A DNA stretch of 64,000 nt from Priestia megaterium (GTDB lineage Bacteria; Bacillota; Bacilli; Bacillales; Bacillaceae_H). Within the stretch, counting starts at the first letter, position 1. Each line of letters opens with the position of its first letter. The translations under genes were made by a program, and so were the position numbers. Positions 50,481 to 59,475 of the stretch are shown here, piece after piece. Under the pieces are notes generated by a model. The model was not told the origin of the DNA, searched no databases, and saw only the letters and a program-made list of their open reading frames with translations. Where the stretch lies: NCBI RefSeq assembly GCF_009497655.1, contig NZ_CP023317.1:2943501-3007500 (forward strand). Reading direction: 5' to 3'.

Positions 50481-52925
50481 ATGAATAAAAAACATGTCAT
50501 GTACACAGCCGTTTCTTCTGTTCTTTTAAGCTCTTCATTGCTTTTGCATTCGATTGACGCAGATGCAGCTGAATCGGCCAAAGTAACTGCTACATCGTTA
50601 AATGTACGTGCAACGCCTAGTACAAGCGGCGCTATCGTTGGAAAAGTAACGAAGGGAAACACCGTTAATATAGTAGATGAAAGCAAGGGATGGGCTAAAA
50701 TTACGTATAACGGTAAAGAAGCTTGGATTTCATCTCAATACATAAACAAAACACAAACAAACAGTACGTCTACGGCAAATTCGACATCCAAGTCAGCCGT
50801 TGTTAACGCCAGTTCATTAAATGTTCGCTCTTCTGCGAGCACAAGCGCGTCTATCGTGACGAACTTATCCCGAGGTTCCAAAGTAACGGTGGTAAAAGAA
50901 AGCGGATCCTGGTCACAGATTAAAACAGCATCAGGTCAAACGGGCTGGGTAGCGAGTCAGTACCTACAAGCAGGCTCCGGTTCTTCTACACCGACTAGTA
51001 ACTCGGGTTCTACAACATCCAAGTCAGCTGTTGTTAACGCTAGCTCATTAAACGTTCGCTCTTCTGCGAGCACAAGCGCATCGGTCGTGACGAACTTATC
51101 CCGGGGTTCCAAAGTAACGGTGGTAAAAGAAAGCGGATCCTGGTCACAGATTAAAACAGCATCAGGTCAAACGGGCTGGGTAGCGAGTCAGTACCTACAA
51201 GCAGGCTCCGGTTCTTCTACACCGACTAGTAACTCGGGTTCTACAACATCCAAGTCAGCTGTTGTTAACGCTAGCTCATTAAACGTTCGCTCTTCTGCGA
51301 GCACAAGCGCATCGGTCGTGACGAACTTATCCCGGGGTTCCAAAGTAACGGTGGTAAAAGAAAGCGGATCCTGGTCACAGATTAAAACAGCATCAGGTCA
51401 AACGGGCTGGGTAGCGAGTCAGTACCTACAAGCAGGCTCCGGTTCTTCTACACCGACTAGTAACTCGGGTTCTACAACATCCAAGTCAGCTGTTGTTAAC
51501 GCTAGCTCATTAAACGTTCGCTCTTCTGCGAGCACAAGCGCATCGGTCGTGACGAACTTATCCCGGGGTTCCAAAGTAACGGTGGTAAAAGAAAGCGGAT
51601 CCTGGTCACAGATTAAAACAGCATCAGGTCAAACGGGCTGGGTAGCGAGTCAGTACCTACAAGCAGGCTCCGGTTCTTCTACACCGACTAGTAACTCGGG
51701 TTCTACAACATCCAAGTCAGCTGTTGTTAACGCTAGCTCATTAAACGTTCGCTCTTCTGCGAGCACAAGCGCATCGGTCGTGACGAACTTATCCCGGGGT
51801 TCCAAAGTAACGGTGGTAAAAGAAAGCGGATCCTGGTCACAGATTAAAACAGCATCAGGTCAAACGGGCTGGGTAGCGAGTCAGTACCTACAAGCAGGCT
51901 CCGGTTCTTCTACACCGACTAGTAACTCGGGTTCTACAACATCCAAGTCAGCTGTTGTTAACGCTAGCTCATTAAACGTTCGCTCTTCTGCGAGCACAAG
52001 CGCATCGGTCGTGACGAACTTATCCCGGGGTTCCAAAGTAACGGTGGTAAAAGAAAGCGGATCCTGGTCACAGATTAAAACAGCATCAGGTCAAACGGGC
52101 TGGGTAGCAAGTCAGTATTTACAAGCTGATTCCGGACAGTCTTCACAAACAGCCCAGTCGATTCAAATTACAAAAGCTTCAAATTTACGCAGTCAGCCGA
52201 GCTTAAGCGCGGGCATTATCCGTGTAGCAAAAGCAGGCGAACGATTCAAAAAAGTAGGCGAAACGAATGACTGGGTGCAAATTCAGTACTCTGCAAGTCA
52301 AACAGCATGGGTGTCAAAAGGGTTAACAGCTGCGGCTGGTTCTACAACTTCAGCTAGTTTGCCTTCCCCATCTGCTGCTTTAAAAGATAAAATTATTGTG
52401 GTAGACGCTGGGCACGGCGGATATGACCCTGGCACTTCAGGCAAGTCATCGATTGAGAAAAACCTAGCGTTAACAACCGCAAAACTTGTGGCAAGCCGCT
52501 TAGCTAATGCCGGAGCAAATGTATTTATGACGCGTTCAAACGATACTTTTATTTCACTGAGCGGACGTGTGAACGTTAGTGAAGCAAAGCATGCAGATGC
52601 ATTTATCAGCGTTCACTATAACGCTTCTACTTCATCTTCTGCAAACGGCATCGCATCATTTTATTACAGTGAAGCTAAAGATAAAGAATTAGCAAAATAC
52701 ATTCAAGAAAGCATGGCTGAAAATGCGCCTTCTATGAAGGATATGGGGGTTCGTTTTGGAGATTATTATGTTACTCGAGAAAACAACCAGCGTGCTGTAC
52801 TTCTTGAATTAGGCTTTTTATCAAATGCTCACGATGAGCAAATTGTTTCTTCTAATGCGTATCAGCAGCAAATATCTACAGGTATTTATCAAGGAATTGC
52901 TCGATACTTTGCAGCTAATAAATAA
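50481..52925 (+). CDS. Secreted N-acetylmuramoyl-L-alanine amidase with eight SH3 domains
   Basis: 814 residues: signal peptide (about 1-30), a divergent SH3b domain (about 33-90), six SH3b repeats of 77 residues (each AVVNASSLNVRSSAST, GSKVTVVKESGSWSQIK, GQTGWVASQYLQ), another divergent SH3b (about 560-615), and an Amidase_3 domain (about 638-810) with zinc His645 in VVDAGHGGYDPG, HYNAS and catalytic Glu in LLELGFLSN. It cuts between muramic acid and L-Ala; SH3b domains bind the wall. AAGGAGG fits ATG 50481. Confidence 0.95.
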   Translation: MNKKHVMYTAVSSVLLSSSLLLHSIDADAAESAKVTATSLNVRATPSTSGAIVGKVTKGNTVNIVDESKGWAKITYNGKEAWISSQYINKTQTNSTSTANSTSKSAVVNASSLNVRSSASTSASIVTNLSRGSKVTVVKESGSWSQIKTASGQTGWVASQYLQAGSGSSTPTSNSGSTTSKSAVVNASSLNVRSSASTSASVVTNLSRGSKVTVVKESGSWSQIKTASGQTGWVASQYLQAGSGSSTPTSNSGSTTSKSAVVNASSLNVRSSASTSASVVTNLSRGSKVTVVKESGSWSQIKTASGQTGWVASQYLQAGSGSSTPTSNSGSTTSKSAVVNASSLNVRSSASTSASVVTNLSRGSKVTVVKESGSWSQIKTASGQTGWVASQYLQAGSGSSTPTSNSGSTTSKSAVVNASSLNVRSSASTSASVVTNLSRGSKVTVVKESGSWSQIKTASGQTGWVASQYLQAGSGSSTPTSNSGSTTSKSAVVNASSLNVRSSASTSASVVTNLSRGSKVTVVKESGSWSQIKTASGQTGWVASQYLQADSGQSSQTAQSIQITKASNLRSQPSLSAGIIRVAKAGERFKKVGETNDWVQIQYSASQTAWVSKGLTAAAGSTTSASLPSPSAALKDKIIVVDAGHGGYDPGTSGKSSIEKNLALTTAKLVASRLANAGANVFMTRSNDTFISLSGRVNVSEAKHADAFISVHYNASTSSSANGIASFYYSEAKDKELAKYIQESMAENAPSMKDMGVRFGDYYVTRENNQRAVLLELGFLSNAHDEQIVSSNAYQQQISTGIYQGIARYFAANK
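50790..52175 (+). repeat. Tandem array of six 231-bp coding repeats
   Basis: Units begin at 50790, 51021, 51252, 51483, 51714 and 51945. Units 2 to 5 look identical at DNA level; unit 1 differs at a few bases (one giving Ile for Val) and unit 6 diverges at its end (about 52115 on). Identical synonymous positions point to recent unequal recombination or slippage, so unit number may vary between isolates or be miscounted in short-read assemblies. Confidence 0.95.
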
Positions 52926-52953
52926 TAAAAGCCCTCATAATGAGGGCTTTTAT
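52923..52953. terminator. Bidirectional terminator between the amidase and rpsN
   Basis: AAAAGCCCTCAT and ATGAGGGCTTTT around A. Confidence 0.88.
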
Positions 52954-52954
52954 A

Positions 52955-53224
52955 CTACCAGCTTGCTTTTTTAACACCTGGGATTTGTCCTTTGTAGGCC
53001 AATTCCCTAAAAGCAATGCGTGACATTTCAAATTTTCTAAGATAGCCTCGAGGGCGACCGGTAACGCGGCAGCGATTATTTAAGCGCGTTGGTGAAGAAT
53101 CTCTAGGCAATTTTTTTAACGCTTCGTAATCTCCTTTTTCCTTCAACTCTTGGCGCAATTGCGCATATTTCGCTACTATCTCTTGGCGCTTTTGTTCTTT
53201 TACAACTTTTGATTTTTTAGCCAA
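52955..53224 (-). CDS. rpsN: Ribosomal protein S14, zinc-independent paralogue
   Basis: 89 residues from TTG 53224 ([20 protein letters not shown]), matching B. subtilis YhzA/RpsN2. It contains [20 protein letters not shown] with one Cys only, so the CxxC pairs of the zinc form are missing. The C-form replaces zinc-binding S14 in zinc shortage. The frame opens at ATG 53236, but the family starts at the MAKKSK position. A Zur box lies 40 bases upstream. Confidence 0.92.
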   Translation of the reverse strand: MAKKSKVVKEQKRQEIVAKYAQLRQELKEKGDYEALKKLPRDSSPTRLNNRCRVTGRPRGYLRKFEMSRIAFRELAYKGQIPGVKKASW

Positions 53225-53637
53225 ACTCTTTGTCATCCTTTCGCTTTATCAATTTTTATTTGAAATACGTAATCATTACGATTTAATCGTTTTGAGCAAG
53301 TTACTTTTTAAATTTAATCATATTTTCTTCATTTTTTCAACTTGTTTGCTTCCACGCTTACATGTATCCTCTCTCCTAAACTGCTGTATAAACATAAATA
53401 AAATTGTATGTCAAATGTAATTAATTCCTTCATCTCCTATATCATACAAAGAGCCCTACATATTCCATTTTGTAGGAGGATTTGTATTTACAGATAATAT
53501 TTCAATAATATTACAGTTCATTTACATATTAATAACTTCGACAAATTTAGCGGTTATCTAGTATATAATCATCTTAGAAATTCCAAAAATAATATTTTGT
53601 GTACTCAATAAAATATAAAAGTAAAGGTGATTAAAAA
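53225..53637. other. 413-base gap with a Zur box and a small hairpin
   Basis: Contains the Zur box (53263-53284), a hairpin CCTACA...TGTAGG at about 53456-53477 and a TATAAT at about 53563-53568 that probably belongs to the Abh-like gene promoter (best -35 TCGACA, spacing not ideal). Otherwise AT-rich. Confidence 0.45.
53263..53284. promoter_or_regulatory. Zur box upstream of rpsN
   Basis: AAATACGTAATCATTACGATTT against the B. subtilis consensus AAATCGTAATNATTACGATTT: the central CGTAATCATTACG is a perfect 6-1-6 dyad. Zur represses the zinc-independent S14 gene in B. subtilis. Confidence 0.8.
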
Positions 53638-53913
53638 ATGAAATCGACTGGTATTGTAAGAAAAGTAGATGATTTAGGTCGTATCGTAATTCCTAAAGAG
53701 TTAAGACGTGTTCTTGAAATAGATGTAAAAGATCCTGTTGAAATTTTTGTCGAAACAGATCGAATTATTTTAAAGAAATATGAGCCGAACGGTGCTTGTG
53801 CGATTACTGGTGAAGTATCTTCTGACAACGTAACAATCGCAGATGGCAAATTAACTTTAAGCCGCGAAGGTATGGAGTTATTACTTGAAGAGTTAAAACA
53901 ACGTAATTTCTAA
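53638..53913 (+). CDS. AbrB/Abh-family transition-state regulator
   Basis: 91 residues: N-terminal swapped-hairpin DNA-binding domain MKSTGIVRKVDDLGRIVIP (1-19) KELRRVLEI, and C-terminal multimerisation part CAITGEVSSDNV. Wording such as IVIPKELRR and EPNGAC...ITGE is closer to B. subtilis Abh than to AbrB. It controls post-exponential functions. Monocistronic with a terminator after it. Confidence 0.9.
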   Translation: MKSTGIVRKVDDLGRIVIPKELRRVLEIDVKDPVEIFVETDRIILKKYEPNGACAITGEVSSDNVTIADGKLTLSREGMELLLEELKQRNF

Positions 53914-53915
53914 TA

Positions 53916-53958
53916 AAAAGAAAAACAGTTGCATGTAAGCAGCTGTTTTTCTTTTTAT
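53916..53958 (+). terminator. Terminator after the Abh-like gene
   Basis: AAAGAAAAACAG.TGC and GCA.CTGTTTTTCTTT arms around ATGTAA. Confidence 0.85.
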
Positions 53959-54033
53959 TAAAGTTTTTTCTTCGCTTTCTGATTTTCAGATGCTATACTC
54001 AGAAGCGAATACATAATAAAGGAGCCTTTTATC

Positions 54034-54495
54034 ATGACAGTTGAACAAATGACTCATCACTTTTTAGCACATCGAAACGTAACTAATGAATTAATCAACA
54101 AAATTGAAGCAGGTCACTACGAATACAAGCCTGCCCCGACATCTATGTCAGCTTTTGACTTATCTACGCATATTTTAACATCCTTTTATGCATTTGCATC
54201 AGTGGTAAAATCCGGTGATTTATCTCCACTTGGTCAAAAAGCTGATTTTGGCGGTAAGTCATTATCGGACCTTGCAGCTGAATATACGAACAAAACAGTA
54301 GACGTATTACGCTCACTTAGCGAAGATGACTTAAACAAGACCATTGACGCAACTGCAGCGTTTGGAAGAAAGCTTCCTGGAAGACAGCTTTTACAAATGG
54401 CCATTGACCATGAAATTCATCATAAAGGAAATTTATACGTCTACGTACGTGAGATGGGTCATACAGATCTTCCTCTATTTGTTCAGTTCGGTTAA
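54034..54495 (+). CDS. DinB/YfiT-family putative metal-dependent enzyme
   Basis: 153 residues, four-helix DinB fold: HHFLAHRNVTNELINKIEAG, SAFDLSTHILTSFYAFA (metal His in STHI) and MAIDHEIHHKGNLYVYVREM (second and third metal His). Members act as thiol-dependent transferases or have unknown roles. AAAGGAG precedes the ATG. Confidence 0.88.
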   Translation: MTVEQMTHHFLAHRNVTNELINKIEAGHYEYKPAPTSMSAFDLSTHILTSFYAFASVVKSGDLSPLGQKADFGGKSLSDLAAEYTNKTVDVLRSLSEDDLNKTIDATAAFGRKLPGRQLLQMAIDHEIHHKGNLYVYVREMGHTDLPLFVQFG

Positions 54496-54519
54496 TGGTT
54501 ATAAAATAGTTCGACTTGT

Positions 54520-54556
54520 AAGCGCCCAAGCTAGAAGTTTGGTGCGCTTTTTCTTT
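54520..54556 (+). terminator. Terminator after the DinB-family gene
   Basis: AAGCGC.CAA and TTG.GCGCTTTTTCTTT around an 8-base loop. Confidence 0.75.
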
Positions 54557-54682
54557 GGAGTTTTCGGCATAATAAGTAAGATATATGGTATAATTCTATC
54601 AATAACTTCATATCTACTATTCAAAGCTTGTTTCTTCTTATAAAACGATCGTCATCATCTTTTACAAAGGAGGAATCACTTC

Positions 54683-55450
54683 ATGAGTCAAACTGTTAAT
54701 CAACAAAAAATTGCTCAAGTGTATCATCTTCCGTTTGTTTCTTCATTTGGAGGAAGTGCTATGAACCTTCTTTCTCCTCAAGCTGGCGAACATATTTTAG
54801 ATATTGGCTGTGGCACTGGCGAATTTATTTCGCAGCTCAATAAGCTTCATGTCCGTGCAACGGGTATCGATTGCTCTGAAAATATGATTGAACAGGCTCG
54901 TCATCAGTACCCGACTCTATCCTTTGAACAGTTAAACGCCCTTAACCTTCCTTATTACGAACAATTTGACGCAGTTTTTTCCAATGCAACTTTACACGAT
55001 ATCCGTCCCCCTCACCTTGTCATTAAAAACATTTACAATGCTTTAAAACCAAATGGCCGATTTGTAGCAGAATTTTGGGGAAAAGGAAACATGGACGAAA
55101 TTTTCACAGAAATCATTCGTCAATTTAAAACGTTTGATATCCCTTATAACGATGTAGATTTCCCATGGTACTTCCCTTCTGTAGCTGAATATTCTTCTCT
55201 TTTGGAATCACAGAATTTTCAAGTCACCACGGCCATACACTACAGCCGGCCCCTCTTGTTAAAAGGGGAAAACGGCTTGCGTAATTGGCTCGAAACAAAT
55301 GCAGCCCCTCTTTTTGCTCACGTGACGACAGAAACTAAAAATGTCCTCATTACGCGCTTAGAAAATCGAATGCAAGACAAACTATTTCAAAACGGATCTT
55401 GGCTAGCAGAAGCTAAACATATACGTGTACATGCTGTAAAACGAGATTAA
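54683..55450 (+). CDS. Class I SAM-dependent methyltransferase
   Basis: 255 residues: SAM motif I HILDIGCGTGEF (about 36-47), ATGIDCSENMIEQA (motif II region), FDAVFSNATLHDI (motif IV) and LKPNGRFVAEFWG (motif V/VI). UbiE/trans-aconitate-type architecture; the acceptor is unknown. AAAGGAGG precedes the ATG. Confidence 0.88.
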   Translation: MSQTVNQQKIAQVYHLPFVSSFGGSAMNLLSPQAGEHILDIGCGTGEFISQLNKLHVRATGIDCSENMIEQARHQYPTLSFEQLNALNLPYYEQFDAVFSNATLHDIRPPHLVIKNIYNALKPNGRFVAEFWGKGNMDEIFTEIIRQFKTFDIPYNDVDFPWYFPSVAEYSSLLESQNFQVTTAIHYSRPLLLKGENGLRNWLETNAAPLFAHVTTETKNVLITRLENRMQDKLFQNGSWLAEAKHIRVHAVKRD

Positions 55451-55451
55451 A

Positions 55452-55486
55452 AAATGGACGTGATTCTATTCACGTCCATTTTCGTT
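55452..55486. terminator. Bidirectional terminator
   Basis: AAAATGGACGTGA and TCACGTCCATTTT with a short loop, between convergent genes. Confidence 0.85.
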
Positions 55487-56146
55487 AAAGTGCAGCCAAT
55501 ATCCTTTTCCTCGAATCACTTCGATTTCTAAATATGTTCCTATTTTTTTGCGAACCCGGTAAATCAGCGCATTCAGCTCTTCCGCTGCTACCAGAATTTC
55601 TCCATTTGACTCTACTCGTTCAGGCCAAACGCTTTTTTTTAATGCTTCTTTTGAAACAAATTGATTGTTATATTCTAGAAGGTAAGCTAAGCACGCGTAT
55701 TCTTTATCTGACAGAATATACGTTTCCTCTTTTACTTTTACTTTCTGCAAAATTGGATCTAATGTGTAAAATGGCTTATTTATTTGTTTTAGCAAAGGTC
55801 CTAAATCGAGGGTTGCATCCATATCATCATTTCTAAATACTAAAGCTGCCTCCTCATTTGCTAAGGTAATGACATCCTGCTCTTTCAAGAAACGAGGGGT
55901 TCCAGGCTGTAACTCTTCTCCGTTTACTTTTGTCCCGTGTTTACTAAACAAGTCTGTAATGAAGAATGCGTTGCTTTCGTACGTTACTTCAAAATGCTTG
56001 CGTGAAATGTAAGCACTTTGAAAGGCCAGATAAGGCTCCCATTCTTCACTGCTTCGTCCGATAATACAAGCTTTATCTTTTGGAATAGGCACGGAAGCTC
56101 CTTCATCAAAAGGAGCACCGTTCCGAATAATCAACATACCGTTCAT
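55466..56146 (-). CDS. FHA domain fused to an OmpR-type winged helix
   Basis: 226 residues. Residues about 1-110 are an FHA domain with the phosphopeptide-binding signature (IIGRSSEEW, SAYISRKHFEV, FSKHGTKVNGEEL); residues about 125-222 are a trans_reg_C winged helix (LSDKEYACLAYLLEYNNQFV, LIYRVRKKIG, IRGKGYWL). No receiver domain is present. FHA binds phosphothreonine, so this regulator is likely driven by a Ser/Thr kinase such as PrkC (inference). Isolated gene. Confidence 0.9.
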   Translation of the reverse strand: MNGMLIIRNGAPFDEGASVPIPKDKACIIGRSSEEWEPYLAFQSAYISRKHFEVTYESNAFFITDLFSKHGTKVNGEELQPGTPRFLKEQDVITLANEEAALVFRNDDMDATLDLGPLLKQINKPFYTLDPILQKVKVKEETYILSDKEYACLAYLLEYNNQFVSKEALKKSVWPERVESNGEILVAAEELNALIYRVRKKIGTYLEIEVIRGKGYWLHFNENGRE

Positions 56147-56464
56147 TGTTTGCTCACACTCTTTTTTAAAATTTTCTGACTCTTATCATGTAATTATAAC
56201 ACTCACATTTATTGAGATTTCTTCCAACTTTGGATAACATCATAGTATAGTCAGTTATATGATAAAGGTTGTTGCCATGTAAGTAAACCTTTAGAGCAGT
56301 CCTTTTCTAACTGAAAAAATACGTATTCTTTGCCCTGCTGTAACGTGGATACAATTTTTTTGTAAAATAATTTGTTTTTTAGTAACTTTGACATATGTTC
56401 TCTCTTTTTAAAGCGGAGTAAAATAGGAAAATACGTGAAATATTTACATAATGGAGGAAGACCA
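56147..56464. other. 318-base non-coding gap
   Basis: AT-rich. A TTGACA at about 56386 upstream of the 44-residue gene has no well-spaced -10 (nearest TAAAAT is 25 bases on). Nothing else seen. Confidence 0.4.
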
Positions 56465-56599
56465 ATGGGACGTTTGCCAAAAGATAGAGAAATTCAAGCG
56501 ATTAAACGACGCGTTGCACTGGTATTGTTAATTATTGGATCATTTATTTTAACAGGTGCTAGCTTTAGCGTTTATTGGTTTATGATGTTAAAAATATAA
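56465..56599 (+). CDS. 44-residue single-pass membrane protein
   Basis: ATG 56465 after ATGGAGGAAGACC. MGRLPKDREIQAIKRRVALV then LLIIGSFILTGASFSVYWFM and a short tail. A basic N-terminus followed by one membrane helix. Not recognised; followed by a strong terminator, so it is likely a real small gene. The frame is open further back, but no ribosome binding site is found there. Confidence 0.65.
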   Translation: MGRLPKDREIQAIKRRVALVLLIIGSFILTGASFSVYWFMMLKI

Positions 56600-56618
56600 G
56601 ATTTTTTTATAAAATAAA

Positions 56619-56654
56619 GAAAAAAGACATGGTTTTGTTCCCATGTCTTTTTTA
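56619..56654. terminator. Bidirectional terminator
   Basis: AAAAAAGACATGG, TTTTGTTC, CCATGTCTTTTTT, between the small membrane protein gene and cobT. Confidence 0.88.
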
Positions 56655-56657
56655 GGT

Positions 56658-57695
56658 TTATTCTTTCTCAGACACTCCCGCAGATTGAAACGTAGCCATA
56701 TTAGCAATCATCAGCGAAGCCGAGTGCAGCAGCGGAAATGTAACAGCAGCTCCACTTCCTTCACCTAACCGAAGATTGAGGTTGAGAAGCGGTTTCTTGC
56801 CAAGAAGCTTCATTGCACACGCATGACCTTGTTCAACAGATTCGTGACTAGCAAACATATAGTCTCTTGCTTGTGTATTGATTTCTGTCGCCAGAAGAGC
56901 TGCAACTGTACAAATAAAACCATCTACTAAAATAGGAATACGGTGAGCAGCTGCCGCCAGCATAGCACCTGTCATCCCTGCAATTTCAAGCCCCCCTATT
57001 TTACTAATAATATCAATCGGATCCTGAGGGTTGATGTGCCTGTTTTGCAGCGCTTCTTCAATTACCTTCACTTTGTGGCGCAGTTGTTCGTCAGAAATCC
57101 CTGTGCCCATTCCTGCAAGCTTAGAGACTTTTTCTCCTGTCAATACAGCTAAAATAGCCGTGCTTGACGTAGTGTTTCCGATGCCCATTTCTCCCACAAT
57201 CAAACATTTAATTCCTTGGGCAATAAGCTCTTCAGCTTCTTCATATCCGACTTGAACAGCCAATTCTGCCTCACTGCGCGTCATCGCGTCTTCTTTATAA
57301 AAACTTGCTGTGCCCAGCTTCACTTTGCGTTGTACAAGGTCCTTGTGGGAAAGGTCAGAAGCAATGCCGATGTCAATCAGTTTGAACTGGGCATCTATTT
57401 GCCCGCTAAACACGTTAATAGCTGCTCCTCCCTGCAAAAAATTCAGCGCCATTTGTGCCGTTACGTCTTGAGGATAAGCTGAAACTCCTTCTTTTACAAT
57501 TCCATGATCGCCTGCAAAAACGAGGACTCCTGGCGGCGTGACTGTCGGAAAGGTTTCCCCAGTCATGGCCGCTAATTCAACTGCTATTTCTTCGAGCCTT
57601 CCAAGGCTTCCTATCGGTTTGGTTAATGTATCAATATAGCGTGCCGCTTTTTCGCCAGCGCTTGTTTGAAGCGGTGGAATATAAACGTTTATCAT
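56658..57695 (-). CDS. cobT: Nicotinate-nucleotide-dimethylbenzimidazole phosphoribosyltransferase
   Basis: 345 residues, usual family length: KPIGSLGRLEEIAVELAAMTG, VFAGDHGIVKEGVSAYPQDVT, GIKCLIVGEMGIGNTTSSTA, catalytic Glu in LRLGEGSGAAVTFPLL. It makes alpha-ribazole phosphate for the lower ligand of cobalamin. It stands alone here, with no cobalamin riboswitch or other cob genes nearby. AAAGGAG precedes the ATG. Confidence 0.95.
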   Translation of the reverse strand: MINVYIPPLQTSAGEKAARYIDTLTKPIGSLGRLEEIAVELAAMTGETFPTVTPPGVLVFAGDHGIVKEGVSAYPQDVTAQMALNFLQGGAAINVFSGQIDAQFKLIDIGIASDLSHKDLVQRKVKLGTASFYKEDAMTRSEAELAVQVGYEEAEELIAQGIKCLIVGEMGIGNTTSSTAILAVLTGEKVSKLAGMGTGISDEQLRHKVKVIEEALQNRHINPQDPIDIISKIGGLEIAGMTGAMLAAAAHRIPILVDGFICTVAALLATEINTQARDYMFASHESVEQGHACAMKLLGKKPLLNLNLRLGEGSGAAVTFPLLHSASLMIANMATFQSAGVSEKE

Positions 57696-57857
57696 ATGTA
57701 CAGCTCCTTTATTTCAGCAAATGTCTACCGTTTAATTTAACAGGATTTTGTTTATTCTGGCTAGTCTTTTTTAAAGTAGATAATTGGATAGAGTTCCCAA
57801 GACTTAGTTATACTAGTAAGAGTTGCGTATAGGCAGTATGTTGAAAGGAAAGATTTT

Positions 57858-58724
57858 ATGACAACGAAACAGCACAAAAAGGAAAAGGCAGGTCGGCTCA
57901 TTTATCGCTACATTATGATGTTAATTGGAGCTTCCTTGGCTGCCGTTTCTATCGAATTATTTTTAGTCCCAAATTCCGTCATTGACGGCGGTATTATCGG
58001 TATTTCTCTAATTTTAGTTTACTTAACAAAATTGCCGTTCAGTCTTCTTATCATCATCTTTAATCTCCCTTTTTTATATAGTGGATACAAACAAATTGGT
58101 CGTAGCTTCTGCTTTTCATCTATGTTTGCAGTTGTTGCTTTATCCATTGTAGAATCTCAATTGCACCATGTTCCAGCTGTAACATCTGAACCGCTTCTTG
58201 CTACTGTATTTGGCGGGCTGCTGTTAGGAGCAGGTGTAGGAACGGTCATTCGTCACGGTGGAGCATTAGACGGAACTGAGATTTTAGGTATTTTATTAAC
58301 AAAAAAAATCCCGTTTTCTGTAGGCGAATTTGTGATGTTTTTAAATATCTTTATTTTCGCTTGGGCAGGGTTCGTGCTAGGTTGGGAACAAGCCATGTAC
58401 TCGATCCTTACGTACTATATTGCTTCTAAAACAATCGATGCGATTATTCAAGGGCTTGATGAAACAAAAGCAGCTTTTATTGTTTCAAATCACTATGAAG
58501 AGCTATCAGACGCTATTACGCATCGTCTAGGCCGCGGCGTGACGAAACTGTATGGTAAAGGCGGATTTGAAGGTACAGAAAAAGAAGTCATATACGTAGT
58601 TGTGACGCGTTTAGAAATTACCAAGCTTAAAACTATTATTTCTGAAATTGATCCACATGCATTTACAACCATTATGGATACCCAGGAAGCGCAGGGCGGC
58701 AAATTCAAATCAGCCATTCACTAA
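57858..58724 (+). CDS. YitT-family membrane protein with DUF2179 domain
   Basis: 288 residues: five to six membrane segments (first around 15-32) of the YitT/DUF161 type ([45 protein letters not shown]) and a C-terminal DUF2179 domain of about 80 residues ([20 protein letters not shown] ... [15 protein letters not shown]). Function unknown. A shorter relative is encoded at 61618-62202. Confidence 0.92.
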   Translation: MTTKQHKKEKAGRLIYRYIMMLIGASLAAVSIELFLVPNSVIDGGIIGISLILVYLTKLPFSLLIIIFNLPFLYSGYKQIGRSFCFSSMFAVVALSIVESQLHHVPAVTSEPLLATVFGGLLLGAGVGTVIRHGGALDGTEILGILLTKKIPFSVGEFVMFLNIFIFAWAGFVLGWEQAMYSILTYYIASKTIDAIIQGLDETKAAFIVSNHYEELSDAITHRLGRGVTKLYGKGGFEGTEKEVIYVVVTRLEITKLKTIISEIDPHAFTTIMDTQEAQGGKFKSAIH

Positions 58725-58790
58725 CTATACATAAGCGTGGATTTCTCTGAGCATGCTAATAGCTGACTACCTGTAAAGGAGCTCACCACA

Positions 58791-59147
58791 ATGAAAGAAC
58801 AAATGTCCAACTTATTTCATCAATTAAAACAGTCGGTTTCCGATGTATCTGATAAGTTATATGACAAAGTACATACGCTGCAATCATCACCAGGAGTCAG
58901 TGTTTTTGAACTGTATGAATGGATTAAAGAAAATCCAAGCACAAGCGTACAAAAGCAAACGCTGCTCGGGATTTCGTACTCTTTCTATACACTCCACGCA
59001 GACGGCGTTTTTTTCTATATGGAAACGAAATATGATTATTTACTTTACATGACTATTTATAGTCCAACACGTCATTATTTCACCTATCATTCTTACAGAG
59101 ATTCTTTATCAACAGTGACTCCCTTGACGTTTCCTATTACTAAATAA
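58791..59147 (+). CDS. Uncharacterised 118-residue protein
   Basis: Soluble protein with a helical N-terminus (MKEQMSNLFHQLKQSVSDVSDKLYDKV) and an aromatic beta-type C-terminus (ADGVFFYMETKYDYLLYMTI). Not recognised. AAAGGAG precedes the ATG; it follows the YitT gene by 66 bases and may be cotranscribed. Confidence 0.7.
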   Translation: MKEQMSNLFHQLKQSVSDVSDKLYDKVHTLQSSPGVSVFELYEWIKENPSTSVQKQTLLGISYSFYTLHADGVFFYMETKYDYLLYMTIYSPTRHYFTYHSYRDSLSTVTPLTFPITK

Positions 59148-59180
59148 TAAAAAGCTCCTCAATCGAGGAGCTTTTTTTAT
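59148..59180 (+). terminator. Terminator after the 118-residue gene
   Basis: AAAAAGCTCCTC, AATC, GAGGAGCTTTTTTT. Confidence 0.88.
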
Positions 59181-59184
59181 ATGG

Positions 59185-59283
59185 TTATCTTCCTTTTCGG
59201 ACTTTAAAGATAAACAGCGCAAGTAAAAAACCGCTCGTCGCAGTTACTATTTTCCACGCGTTTAAGATTGGATTTTTTTTCAA
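59185..59283 (-). CDS. Possible 32-residue single-pass membrane peptide
   Basis: TTG start at 59283, 7 bases after AAGGAG, coding MKKNPILNAWKIVTATSGFL then LALFIFKVRKGR, stop TAA. A membrane helix flanked by basic residues. It ends at the terminator of the convergent gene. Supported only by the ribosome binding site and membrane character. Confidence 0.45.
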   Translation of the reverse strand: MKKNPILNAWKIVTATSGFLLALFIFKVRKGR

Positions 59284-59475
59284 GGTCCTGCTCCTTCCTT
59301 GCGGCTATACTAAAAATAGGATGGCCGCCTTTCAAACAGCTAGTCCAACTTCCCCCTACTATTCATACCATCATCTAACATATAGCCCACCGACATTTTC
59401 ATCAATTTCACTTTTCATACTATAACATATTTTTGCCATTTAGTAGAAGTCTTAAAAGTAAAAGCTGTACTTCTC

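Noticed and set aside
50790-52175. Regular repeats considered as CRISPR or satellite
   Set aside because: Units are 231 bp, in frame and encode SH3 domains; no short repeats with unique spacers.
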